Positions 9,125-18,956 of a stretch of 64,000 nucleotides of DNA are shown here, one piece after another; positions within the stretch are counted from its first letter, which is position 1; every line of letters starts with the position of its first letter. The notes beneath the pieces were generated by a model. It made no database searches. It was not told where the DNA came from and saw nothing but the letters and a program-made list of their open reading frames with translations. The stretch is from NCBI GenBank assembly GCA_004014935.1, contig CP025325.1, forward strand, positions 2,294,001-2,358,000, written 5' to 3'. The position numbers and the translations under genes were made by a program. The stretch comes from Saccharomycopsis malanga. Lineage: Eukaryota > Ascomycota > Saccharomycetes > Ascoideales > Saccharomycopsidaceae.

Positions 9125-10705
9125 ATGGAAGCGCTTAGTACATTTAATATCAATAACACCAGTCTTAACTATGGGTTTGACCAGTTTTCGTCTGTTTTAA
9201 ACGACTTTGCTGTTCAAGATCTTTCTTGGTGGAAGATTGTTGTTACTGTGTTGGCTCTTGCGCTTGCGTATGATCAAATTTCTTATCAGCTTAGCAAGGG
9301 TGGTATTGCAGGTCCAAAATTTAAATTTTATCCGTTTATCGGTCCTTTTTTGGAGTCGTTGGACCCAAAGTTCGAAGAATATCAAGCCAAATGGAACTCT
9401 GGTCCATTGTCCTGTGTTTCTATTTTTCACAAGTTTGTTGTGATTGCCTCTACCAGAGATTTGGCCAGAAAAGTTCTTTCATCTCCAAAGTATGTCAAAC
9501 CATGTGTGGTTGATGTTGCTGTCAAAATCCTCAGACCTAGTAACTGGGTATTTTTGGACGGTAAGGCGCATGTTGACTATAGAAAATCCTTGAATGGTTT
9601 GTTCACCAGAAAGGCTTTGCAAATGTACATTCCATATCAAGAGAAGATTTATGACAAGTACTTGGAAAAGTTTGTTGAACTTTCCAAGAACGGTCCTATT
9701 CCGTTTTTCCATGACTTTAGGGAAATCATGTGTGCAGTTTCTTTGAAAACTTTTTGCGGTGACTATATCACTGATGACCAAATCAGAAAGATTGCTGATG
9801 ATTATTATCTTATTACTGCCGCCCTTGAATTGGTTAACTTCCCTATCATCATTCCATATACTAAAACTTGGTATGGTAAGAAAACTGCTGACATGACCAT
9901 GAAGATCTTCGAGGGCTGTGCTGCTATGGCCAAAAAACATATCAAAAACGGCGGCAAACCAGCTTGTGTTATGGACGCTTGGGTTGAGTTGATGGAGGAA
10001 GCTCGTAAGAACAAATCTGATAACCCAGACTCTAAATTGTTGGTTCGTGAGTTCACCAACAGAGAAATTTCTGAAGCTATTTTTACTTTCCTTTTTGCCT
10101 CTCAAGATGCCTCTTCTTCTGCTACTTGTTGGTTGTACCAAATTGTTGCTGACAGACCAGATGTTGTCAAAAAAATTCATGAAGAGCAATTAGCCGTCAG
10201 AAATGGTGACCCATCCGTTCCTTTAAGCCTTGAGTTGATTGAAAAAATGAAGTACACCTTTATGGTTGTAAAGGAAACTTTGCGTTACCGTCCTCCTGTC
10301 ATTATGGTTCCTTACGTTGCTAAACAAAAATTTCCTATCGATGACTCTTACTCTGCTCCAAAAGGCTCCATGGTTATTCCAACTTTGTATCCTGCCTTGC
10401 ACGACCCTGAGGTGTATGAAAACCCTGAAGAATTCATTCCTGAGCGTTGGGAAGAAGGTTCCAAGGCTGATCTTGCTAAAAAAAACTGGTTGGTCTTTGG
10501 TACCGGTCCACATGTTTGTTTAGGTCAACAATACGTTATGTTGTTATTCACCGGTTTGATTGGTAAGTCTGTCATGTTCAACCACATTCGTCATCAAGTC
10601 ACCCCGTTGTCCGAAGAAATCAAGGTTTTCGCCACTATTTTCCCTAAAGATGATTGTATTCTTGAATTCAAAAAAAGAGATGATCCAACCAAGGTTGATG
10701 CTTGA
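9125..10705 (+). CDS. ERG5: Sterol C-22 desaturase, cytochrome P450 CYP61
   Basis: Erg5 introduces the C-22 double bond in late ergosterol synthesis in the endoplasmic reticulum. The 526-residue product begins with a membrane anchor (WWKIVVTVLALALAY, residues about 36-50). The I-helix FLFASQDASSSAT is the CYP61 signature, ETLRYRPP is the K-helix ExxR, and PERW follows. The haem loop FGTGPHVCLGQ has its ligand at Cys465. Length agrees with the family (about 520-540). Leucine is almost all TTG or CTT and no CTG was found, consistent with strong expression and with the CUG-Ser code. A sterol response element lies upstream. Its 3' flank is pyrimidine-rich and faces a 2.3-kb gap. Confidence 0.97.
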   Translation: MEALSTFNINNTSLNYGFDQFSSVLNDFAVQDLSWWKIVVTVLALALAYDQISYQLSKGGIAGPKFKFYPFIGPFLESLDPKFEEYQAKWNSGPLSCVSIFHKFVVIASTRDLARKVLSSPKYVKPCVVDVAVKILRPSNWVFLDGKAHVDYRKSLNGLFTRKALQMYIPYQEKIYDKYLEKFVELSKNGPIPFFHDFREIMCAVSLKTFCGDYITDDQIRKIADDYYLITAALELVNFPIIIPYTKTWYGKKTADMTMKIFEGCAAMAKKHIKNGGKPACVMDAWVELMEEARKNKSDNPDSKLLVREFTNREISEAIFTFLFASQDASSSATCWLYQIVADRPDVVKKIHEEQLAVRNGDPSVPLSLELIEKMKYTFMVVKETLRYRPPVIMVPYVAKQKFPIDDSYSAPKGSMVIPTLYPALHDPEVYENPEEFIPERWEEGSKADLAKKNWLVFGTGPHVCLGQQYVMLLFTGLIGKSVMFNHIRHQVTPLSEEIKVFATIFPKDDCILEFKKRDDPTKVDA

Positions 10706-12991
10706 GGGTGGTTGATTTGACTTATTGATTCAATTTTTCGAAGTCTCGATAGTTTGAGACGTATTCTTCCAATTAATTATATCATCACCAGCATCTTTGT
10801 TCGATTTCATTTTAGATTTCCTTCTGCTTCCAACTTGTTATAATGTTTCTTGTTGTATCTGATTTCTTTCATTCTTACATTGATTGATTTTTCACCTTCT
10901 TTTTGCAAATTTGAAAATGCGTTGCTCTTTTGATTTGATGTTGAAGTGATTGGATCAAAATACCCCACGCAACGTTTATCGGCATAAACATGCGGTCATT
11001 CACCCTTACACCCCATTTTTTGAATTTATTGCTAAGCTCTGAAATCAGGTTGGATTATAGCAATTGAAGTATGATTTCGGCTTGGTATTTGTTCTTTTTT
11101 CTTGTCTTGTTATCTCCATTTATAATATTTTAAACCTTCTCTTGTTTCAACCTTTTTTTGCCTCTTTTTCGTTTCGTGTTCCGCTTGATAAAATGCTTAC
11201 ATTTATATATATTTATACTGTTTACCAGATAAATGTAAATGTTACAGATTAGCTTTTGCTTGTTTGAACTGGTTACTTCAAGATTGAAAATATCAAACTG
11301 GTAATTCGATTATAACTTATTCAATAACTTTGAGTTCCTATTTTATTCGTGTTTCAAATTTTATGTATGTTTCGAGTTTTATCTTCCAATATATTGTAAC
11401 ATTATTGAAATCTTTAAACGAAGCTGATATGTACTGCGCTTCAAATATAAGATATCATTATTATCATTAAGATCTTTAAGCTTGGTAGTTGGCTCGCATG
11501 TTGTGAAATCAGTCCTCGTAAGGACTTTAGTACCAGTCTATTAACCAATTCTAATTGCCCTTTGGTCTACAAAAACAGCATAAAAGGAGTCATTTGGCCG
11601 TTTTGAAATCATCTTTTTCAAAATGTTCTTATAAACTGCATCTTAATAGTCATTCTCTCGTCGCGCTCCGCGAAACTTTCATTACTTTTATGTATATACA
11701 TATAGATATAGCCATGATTTATTTTAAGGCTTGTACTGAAAAATCTTATATCAGTATGCGAGTATGTATACTAACCTGTGCCTTTACCCATTTTACACAC
11801 ATAACTATACTGAGCTTATACATATAACTATATAATTTTAACATACTTCAATACTCACCTCTACAAATATACCAAAATTCCCTCTCCTGCAGGCCTCTGT
11901 ATATAAGCGCACAACCCATTTTATTGTCAGTGATGTTTTACAAAGCTTATCTTTTCAACACCTTGACTCACCCGAATGTCAGGAAATTTTTGGCAACGGG
12001 TTTCGCCCCCTTTCAGTGACATAAATTTTCTTCTTGCCGTAATGGTCGCTAAGGCAAGCAAGGAAAACAAAAAAGCGGGCGTCAATGACAGGGGCGGAGA
12101 CTGAAATAATGAGATAAGGAAAATCTCTCAGGGAAAGGGAAGCCTGACCTCAGAAAGAAAATTCTTTTTCCTCATATTTCAACGTCTCACTACGATTTCA
12201 AGAACCTAACGTATATAAAGTTCTGCTATACCAAACAAACAACAAAAAAAAAAAAGAGTGACAAAAAAGATGAAAAAAAGTGATTGTAAAGCAAAAAAAA
12301 TTTGTATAAAAATCCCTCCGATAATTCAAAATTAAAATTGCCCGTATAAAATATAAAAAATCCTGTGAATGTAAAAAAAGAATAATGGTACAAAAAAGAA
12401 AATAAAAAGGGGGTAGGAAGAACAACCAAGTTGAAAATTTCAGCTAAAATCATTCAAAACCAGGTGACACAACAGAATAAATAAGAGAAAAGAGATATGG
12501 GCTAACAGAGGCAGGGATAAATAAAATCAAAAGCAGAGGAGTGGGCATGCCGAATAAGACAAAGGGAAAAAAAGCAAGAAAACCATTTGAAATGGACAAT
12601 GATCAAAAAAAAAAGTAGTCGGCCAGAAAAAAAGTTAAGAAGAATAGAACGGATCAACTAAAAATAAAATATAAATTCTAATCAAGAAGATCCATACCAC
12701 TGCAGGGCTTACTAAAGTGAAAGTTTGCTTTCACCATTATCAAATATGAGGGAAAGATGATCATAAAGTGCATGATATATCAGTGATCAAATAAGGATCA
12801 AGCATTGAAAAAGTTGCAAAGTCTCGACTGTTTGAAAACAGGAGCTCTAAACAAGCAAGCAATATAATCATGGACTATCTGTCAACAAAATATTGTTGAT
12901 TTGAACAGTCTAGTAACCTTCATTAATCATTTTGTATTCTTGATAATCTTAATTCTGGTTGTACAATCTCTTTGAACATGTACAATTCAAC
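10706..12991. other. 2.3-kb convergent gap without a recognisable gene
   Basis: ERG5 and the orphan gene at 12992 converge on this gap, which is far longer than two 3' ends need. No convincing ORF is present. It holds repeat copy A (11418-11471) and TATA-like sequences TATATAAG (about 11900) and TATATAAAG (about 12213) on the plus strand. The second is followed by CAAACAAACAAC and then a purine-rich stretch to about 12650, resembling a yeast transcript start. The GC-richer block at 12040-12110 looks promoter-like. A non-coding transcript is possible but unproven. Confidence 0.45.
11418..11471 (+). mobile_element. Retroposed stub, copy A (truncated LINE/SINE-like)
   Basis: The core GCTGATATGTACTGCGCTT then AAATATAAGAT matches copies B and C. 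It ends in an imperfect ATC/ATT triplet tail (ATATCATTATTATCATTAAG). The octamer ATCTTTAA flanks it on both sides (11410-11417 and 11472-11479), as expected of a target-site duplication. It lacks the AGCGCGTAYATAC part of copies B and C, so it is shorter at the 5' end. Confidence 0.55.
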
Positions 12992-13993
12992 CTAATAGTC
13001 TTCCGATTCTTCCAGTACATCCTTCTTAAGCAAAGCAAAGATATCATCATCAAAATTTTCTTGCTTGACAGGGGATTGTCTTTCATTTTCAAGATACTTA
13101 GAAAGCAATTTGAACCCTTTGTCATTAAATAATTTTTCGAAATCTTTGTTGCTCAATCTAGAATGTTTTCTAGAGGACTTGTTGATTGGTGAGGCACTGC
13201 TGTTTTGATATTTAGCTCTGTTGCATCTACGGCTGCTGCTAGTTCTGCCAAGAGTGAACTGTAAAAGTTGTGATGGCGAAAAAGTCCCGGTTGATGGGGA
13301 AGGAGTAGCAGGTCTTTTAGGGATTGTGATCATTAACTTGATCTCTTGTTTGTTGCTTTTGTTATTGATTAAAGTTGTTTTATCAATAATCAACTCATCG
13401 AAATTCAAACCAGAGGTGGTGTTGAAAGTAAAGACCTTGTTCAACTTATCAAAGGCAGAATAGATAACCAACCGATGGTGATTATCGTCCTTATGGTTAC
13501 CACCAAAAGCTTTGATTTTGTAATCGTTGAAATTGAAATTTAATTGGTTGTAAATCTCCCGAATGCAAGTAGGGTCATAAGTTCCGTGATTTTTTTCATC
13601 AGTGCATAATGAAAGAAAATAGTAGCTGTTGATTATGTTTAAATAGCTGAAGTTGATAGATTTAATAAAATGTAATTCATAGCTGGATTCTGATTCTATA
13701 GTCTTGATTTCTATAGATGGTAAAATTTGTGTTAATTTTGATTTGATGTAATGAAGTTTCAACTCTTGTATATCGATTTTTGAGATTTGAGTAGACCATA
13801 AATTGTTTTTTCTGTTGATAAATTCACTAGTAAGATGTTCATAGGACGGATAGACGCCCCCAGAGCCTGAGGAATGTTCCTCGAAAGACCCCGGGAGCTG
13901 AGAAGCAGCTGGATGAGTGGTAAACCAATTTGAGTGCCCCTCGCCTAAGATAGATTGAAGGATGTCATTGTTTGACGGGACGATAGTCATCAT
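12992..13993 (-). CDS. Orphan protein of unknown function
   Basis: The 333-residue product starts MMTIVPSNND at ATG 13993. Residues 70-215 are rich in Ile, Asn, Phe and Tyr with alternating hydrophobics and look like a folded alpha/beta domain. The C-terminal third is basic and Ser-rich: KRPATPSPSTGTFSPSQ, then RTSSSRRCNRAKYQ. It ends with an acidic tail. Several SP/TP sites suggest phosphorylation. I recognise no family. It stands alone between a 2.3-kb and a 2.15-kb gap; long upstream DNA is typical of regulated genes in this clade. Codon choice resembles its neighbours, so it is probably a real gene. Confidence 0.65.
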   Translation of the reverse strand: MMTIVPSNNDILQSILGEGHSNWFTTHPAASQLPGSFEEHSSGSGGVYPSYEHLTSEFINRKNNLWSTQISKIDIQELKLHYIKSKLTQILPSIEIKTIESESSYELHFIKSINFSYLNIINSYYFLSLCTDEKNHGTYDPTCIREIYNQLNFNFNDYKIKAFGGNHKDDNHHRLVIYSAFDKLNKVFTFNTTSGLNFDELIIDKTTLINNKSNKQEIKLMITIPKRPATPSPSTGTFSPSQLLQFTLGRTSSSRRCNRAKYQNSSASPINKSSRKHSRLSNKDFEKLFNDKGFKLLSKYLENERQSPVKQENFDDDIFALLKKDVLEESEDY

Positions 13994-15643
13994 TATAAAT
14001 GTCGTATTACTTTATTGAAAAAAGCTGAGGAACAGAAATGATTTTCCTAGTTGTAAATTTGAATGAAACACATAGAGGGTTGTTAAGTTATTGAAGAAGT
14101 TATTCTTGAGGGAATAGATTAAAAATATAACAGTTCGATGAATAGACTGTAAGATATTTGTTCTTGAATATATTTGTTTACTTTGATTAGTAACCGAGAT
14201 AGTGTGAAAGTGTAAGTATTTGGTTGTAGTGTAATCGTACTAATGATGAGTATATAAGAATTTGAATCAGGAAATTTGTTAATGGAAAGCACCGATAATC
14301 GCCAGAAAAAAGGAACGGAGAACTCTACAGTGATGAAGTAATCGAAGTTCCCCGATTCAGCACTGCCGATTACAAATCTTCGTCATCTTGATCACGTGAA
14401 AGCAAATATTTGTTAAATAAACATTATGTAATCTTTGAACCCATGTGAGTGGCTCATGTTTAATCTCCGGAGACAGCGGCGGCGATAACAACCCATTGCA
14501 AATGACTACCACGTTTAGTATGACTCTCAAGCCGCGGCCAAGGATAACTGACATATGTGGCGATGAGTGATCAAATTACATGTAATGTTATTATAGTATG
14601 AGAATTGCCGTACTGTCCCCTATTACGCAGCATTAATGGCATTCTGATATAACAAATAAAACTATGTGCATCCCGAATACGTGAATTATTTTTCGACTGT
14701 AAAGAACATTTACAACAAATACTTCTTTGGAAAAAAGATATTTGAAACCTATCCAACTTTGGTCTTTGAGACTAATTTTAATGCGTATTATTAACATAGG
14801 TTCATTAAAGAAGGTGCTATAGGGTTTTTAACCTGATTATTGCATACTTTAGTAAATATCGAATTTCAAAGTTAGACTACTAGAAAAGTTCGTTTTCTCT
14901 CACGTTGAAAAGGCGGGAGTTTAATCTTTAAATAAAGACAATACAAAGGGGACAGAATGTGTCAACCAACTGAAAAAAAGATTGTAAAATTATCAGTTTG
15001 TTAATGTAGCCGCCTTTCCTTGTTGAATAGTATATGTGGAGATACCAGGTCATTTTTTCCCAGAATCGCACAACTGTGCCAACCTCCTTCCAAATATTTT
15101 CTTGGAGGTAGATTACAATAATACCCTCATAGTATAATTCTTGAAGCTTTTCCGGTTTGTAAAATTTTCAAAAAAATCTATAGGTGCTCCAAGAAACAAA
15201 ATTGCCGTAACATTTACACATTATAGCTTGAAAACACACATTATGATGTATATCAAAATATGTTGCTTCAATTTTATATATATACATATATTTTTTTTTA
15301 ATAAAAAATTTGTTCAATCATATCTATTGTTTTAACTTCTGACGATGAAATACCTGAAAGGATTGGTAACTTTGTAATGACTATTCGAGTTATTTTTTTC
15401 TTTTTTTTTGTTGAGGATACTTATATGTTTTTTATTTGAGGAGGTTTAGAGAAGCTTTGATGCTTGTTTTAATTTATTGAAAGTAGTTTCAAAGGTATTT
15501 CATATAAATTTTCACTTCAACATTCTTGAAATACAAAAGTACGATACATTACGTTTTTTTTTCTAATCTCCTCGACTCTAGTGAGTGAAACCGGTTAATA
15601 GCTAAAATTTTGAAGTATACAGATCATGAAATACCTATCGTGA

Positions 15644-15679
15644 AAACAAAATGATATGTAAAAACATATCATTTTGTTT
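15644..15679. repeat. Perfect inverted repeat, 16-bp arms with 4-nt loop
   Basis: The left arm AAACAAAATGATATGT (15644-15659), the loop AAAA, and the right arm ACATATCATTTTGTTT (15664-15679) pair without mismatch. It could form a cruciform or an RNA hairpin. Confidence 0.9.
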
Positions 15680-16006
15680 ATGTAGTTAATTACAATCTAC
15701 TATAGCATACCGATTTAAGGAATTTTTTTCAAGGTGAATGTATTTTTTTAATAACTTCTAATCTTAATTAAACATTGATCCTTACAAGAATATAATACGG
15801 TTAGTCGAAACGTAATCTTTGCCTACGTTCTCTACACTCATTGCTTCCAATTGAAATTTCTAGTCACTGAGTTTGAAGATACAACATACTGAACTTCACA
15901 GATAAAAATTGTAAAATTTGCATTTTGATTAATACTTCATTAACCATTCATGTTCAGCTACCTTCTTATACCCATTTACATAAATTCTTTCGGGTAACGC
16001 AAAATA

Positions 16007-16034
16007 CGATGAGATGAGAAAAAAAAATTTTTTT
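16007..16034 (+). promoter_or_regulatory. NOP14: PAC and RRPE ribosome-biogenesis motifs before NOP14
   Basis: CGATGAGATGAG (16007-16018) contains the PAC core GATGAG twice and is followed directly by a run of A then T (16019-16034) matching the RRPE AAAAATTTTT. This pair marks yeast ribosome-biogenesis genes (Dot6/Tod6 and Stb3 sites). It lies about 120-140 bp before the ATG. Confidence 0.65.
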
Positions 16035-16149
16035 ATGAAAAACAGTGTTATATAGTGCATGTACGCATATTAGCGAGCGTGTTGGACCTGTTGAAGCCAA
16101 TACTCAGAGAGCTTGACCTCGTATTAATTTTCAGCAAACGCAGAATAGT

Positions 16150-18579
16150 ATGGGTGGATCTCAGCTAAAAAGGCTAAAGGCAACACTTTTATCTAAGGGT
16201 CTCACTGGCCAAACAAATGTGAAAAAGAAGGGTAGTAAAAAGAATTCTAGAAATGCACCAGTGGAGAATCGTCGTGATGAAAAGGAAAGATTGATAAAGG
16301 AAATTAGAGAGGAGTTCAATCCGTTTGAGATTAAAGTAAATAGAAAAAAACATGATATACAGGACAGTAGATCTTCCAAGAGTGCGGTAGGCAGGCCTGG
16401 AATTTCCAAGCAGATTGGCGAGGAAGAAAGAAAGGCTGCTTATGAGCATCGTAAATCAAGAAAAAACAAGGTAGGAGCTTTGGTGGATAGGAGATTTGGT
16501 GAGAACGATCCTACCATGAGTTTAGAAGACAAGATGTTGGAACGTTTCACCAAAGAAAAGCAAAGAAGTACTACACGTAAAAGTTTGTTCAATCTTGATG
16601 ATGATGACGAAGAAGACGAAGACGACGAGAATGGAGGGTTCCAGCTAACTCATTATGGTCAATCTCTTGGTGATGATACTAAACTTACTGATGATGATGA
16701 TGTTACGTTAGCCAGCGGTAAACGGGCTAGTGACGATTCGAATCAACTTCCGCCTAGAAAAAAAACCAAGGCAGAAGTAATGAAAGAAGTTATTGCCAAG
16801 TCCAAGTTTTATAAGCATGAACGTCAAAAGCAACAAGCAAATATTGAGAATCAAATTAGTGAGTTGAATGAAGGCTTCGATGATGTCATGTCTGAACTTC
16901 GGGGATCGGCTGCGGCACAAGTCAAGTCTAATGGAATTAATTCAAAGTCCGAAAAAGATATAGAGTATACGCAGCAAATGCGTAAGCTTAATTTGGAGAG
17001 AAGAGCTGCGCCTACTGAGCGTACAAAGACTGACGAGGAATTGAAAAAAGAAAGACTTGAAAACCAGAAGAAGTTGGAGGAAGCTCGATTGCGTCGTATG
17101 GAAGGACTTGATAGAGATGAAGCTATTGGCGATGATTTAGATGAGGAATTTTGGGAAAAGAATAGTGAAGAAGAAGACAACGCTTCAGGTATTGAGCTTT
17201 CCCAGGAGGAAATTGAAGAAGAAGGAAGCGAAGAAGAGTCAACGTTTAAAAGGCCAAAAAATAAGAGCATAGCCAGTTTGGTAAGGTGCCCGGCAACCCA
17301 TGAAGAGTTTTTGCAGGTTTTGGAAGGGAAGAAGGATGTTGTTGGTTTAATTAGGACAATTCTTTCGACATACAAACTAAATTTGGCTGCAGAGAATAAG
17401 AATAAACTTGGTGTCTTTTCTCAAGTCATCGTGGACCATATTTTGTACCTAGCTAACTCAAACCTTTCACAACGTGATTATGTGACTTATGTTGAGACTC
17501 AGGAACAGTTAATAAAAATTTTGAAGCAATTAGCCACGAAATTTGTGGTTCCTATCACTAATAAATTTCGAGAACTCATAGCCAGTATCGGGGAAAGATT
17601 ATTAGAGTCCATTGAAGTTGGTAATAATGGCTTTCCAAGAACAAGTGACATGATGTTCTTTATACTTGTAGGTGTCTTATATTCCACTTCGGATCATTAC
17701 CATTTAGTGGTCACCCCAGCAGTATTATTGATGTGTCAAAGTATCAACCAATTAAAAATCACTTCTTTGACTAGCGTAGCGTATGGATTATTCATATGCG
17801 ATTTGCTTCTAGAGTATCAGAGGTTAGCTAAACGGTTTATTCCTGAAGTTGCTAGCTTTCTTGAATCTGTCTTGTTAGTATTTTATCCAGATGTTGAGAG
17901 AATAAATTTTAAAGAAAACCTTACAGTGACAATACCCAGATTAGCTATCAAGAAACCACACGAACTTTTGTCCTTGCCCAAAGACATCGCTGATAGTGAA
18001 GCAGAAAGTGTATTGAAAATCAGCGATATAAACAATGCTAATGGAAGACAGTTATTTATCAAAGCTATTGGTACAGTTGACAAGTATATGACTGTAATTT
18101 GGAAAGAGAAAACAGCGTTTGTAGAGATTTCTAACCCCTTCATTATGATATTATCTAACCTATCATTGGCATATAAACCCCTTGAAAATTTGGTGGCCAA
18201 ACTAGAGAAACTACGCAAGTTTGCAATCGCTGAACATAAACCGTTAAAATTGCAAGGTCATAGACCAATTGCTATCGCTACTTATGCTCCTAAGTTTGAA
18301 GAGAACTTCAACCCAGAAAAGAAATCTTACGATCCAGATAGACAAAGACAAGAAATCAGCAAGATGAAGGCGCAGATCAAGAAGGAAAGAAAACTCACAG
18401 TCCGTGAGTTTCGTAAAGATAACAAATTTATGGCAAGAGAGCAAATCAAAGAAACCAAAGCTAAGTACGCTGATTATCATTCGAAGATGGCTTCTATCAT
18501 TAATTCTATCAACACCATCGAAGGTAACGAAAGAAATCAGTATGAAAAGGAAAGAAGACGTCGCAAGGATAAGAAATAG
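16150..18579 (+). CDS. NOP14: Nucleolar small-subunit processome protein Nop14
   Basis: Nop14 acts in the 90S pre-ribosome for 18S rRNA maturation and export of the 40S subunit. The 809-residue product opens MGGSQLKRLKATL. It carries the family block NPFEIKVNRKKHD near residue 57 and RPGISKQIGEEERKAAYEHRKSRKNKVGALVDRRFGENDPTMSLEDKMLERFTKEKQ near 78-135. Then come acidic tracts (DDDDEEDEDDE) and a helical C-terminal domain. The end is a basic coil (KERKLTVREFRKDNKFMAREQIKETK). Length agrees with Saccharomyces Nop14 (810). No in-frame CTG was noticed. PAC and RRPE motifs upstream agree with its role. Its 3' flank carries repeat copy B. Confidence 0.97.
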   Translation: MGGSQLKRLKATLLSKGLTGQTNVKKKGSKKNSRNAPVENRRDEKERLIKEIREEFNPFEIKVNRKKHDIQDSRSSKSAVGRPGISKQIGEEERKAAYEHRKSRKNKVGALVDRRFGENDPTMSLEDKMLERFTKEKQRSTTRKSLFNLDDDDEEDEDDENGGFQLTHYGQSLGDDTKLTDDDDVTLASGKRASDDSNQLPPRKKTKAEVMKEVIAKSKFYKHERQKQQANIENQISELNEGFDDVMSELRGSAAAQVKSNGINSKSEKDIEYTQQMRKLNLERRAAPTERTKTDEELKKERLENQKKLEEARLRRMEGLDRDEAIGDDLDEEFWEKNSEEEDNASGIELSQEEIEEEGSEEESTFKRPKNKSIASLVRCPATHEEFLQVLEGKKDVVGLIRTILSTYKLNLAAENKNKLGVFSQVIVDHILYLANSNLSQRDYVTYVETQEQLIKILKQLATKFVVPITNKFRELIASIGERLLESIEVGNNGFPRTSDMMFFILVGVLYSTSDHYHLVVTPAVLLMCQSINQLKITSLTSVAYGLFICDLLLEYQRLAKRFIPEVASFLESVLLVFYPDVERINFKENLTVTIPRLAIKKPHELLSLPKDIADSEAESVLKISDINNANGRQLFIKAIGTVDKYMTVIWKEKTAFVEISNPFIMILSNLSLAYKPLENLVAKLEKLRKFAIAEHKPLKLQGHRPIAIATYAPKFEENFNPEKKSYDPDRQRQEISKMKAQIKKERKLTVREFRKDNKFMAREQIKETKAKYADYHSKMASIINSINTIEGNERNQYEKERRRRKDKK

Positions 18580-18956
18580 ACTTAGTATGTTTAATTAACT
18601 CTCATGTTATATTCATGTATAGCGCGTACATACGGAACTGATATGTACTGGGCTTGAAATATAAGATTATTATTATTATTATATTCATGTATCTGACCTG
18701 TAGAACAAGAATTTTATTATTTAAGAAAAGATCAGTAGCTACAACAAAGTCCCGTAATGTCGGGATTACTATATATGTATCACATGATATACAAGAGAAA
18801 AATAAAAATTTCAGCCATGTTAAAAGCATAGTAAGTTAAGTACTTCATAGAAAGTCTAGATTATATAGCTCTTCTATTTAGTAAAAAGGACTGTCTTTTT
18901 GCCATAATTAGCACTTTGTTTGATTAAATTAATGTTAAAGGTTTGAGTGAATAAAA
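18580..18956. other. NOP14-ABD1 intergenic region
   Basis: No gene is seen. The 3' flank of NOP14 contains repeat copy B with its target-site duplication. The remainder is the ABD1 promoter. Confidence 0.6.
18621..18678 (+). mobile_element. Retroposed stub, copy B, with 14-bp target-site duplication
   Basis: The insert begins AGCGCGTACATACGGAACTG, continues through ATATGTACTGGGCTTG and AAATATAAGAT, and ends in about four TAT/ATT triplets. The 14-mer TTATATTCATGTAT lies directly on both sides (18607-18620 and 18679-18692). A short body, a triplet tail and a flanking duplication are hallmarks of target-primed retroposition (LINE stub or SINE). Confidence 0.7.

Larger units (their letters stand above)
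13994..16149. other. 2.15-kb gap upstream of NOP14 and of the orphan gene
   Basis: No gene is supported. The sequence is AT-rich. It holds an E-box palindrome TCACGTGA at 14392-14399, a perfect 16-bp inverted repeat (15644-15679) and the NOP14 regulatory motifs near 16007-16034. The distance is about four times that of a normal divergent promoter here. Confidence 0.5.

Noticed and set aside
9479-10189. A 236-codon frame antisense to ERG5
   Set aside because: It is a shadow of the biased ERG5 codons and resembles no protein.
11742-11775. Inverted partial match to the retroposed core (ACTGATATAAGAT) and a chance GTATGT/TACTAAC pair
   Set aside because: The match is too short and lacks the tail; the splice-like signals are only a few bases apart.
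11555-11827. A 90-codon plus-strand frame in the convergent gap
   Set aside because: It does not begin with ATG and the composition is not protein-like.
12198-12453. Two overlapping minus-strand frames rich in Phe and Leu
   Set aside because: They arise from pyrimidine-rich sequence downstream of the orphan gene, have no ordered domain and overlap each other.
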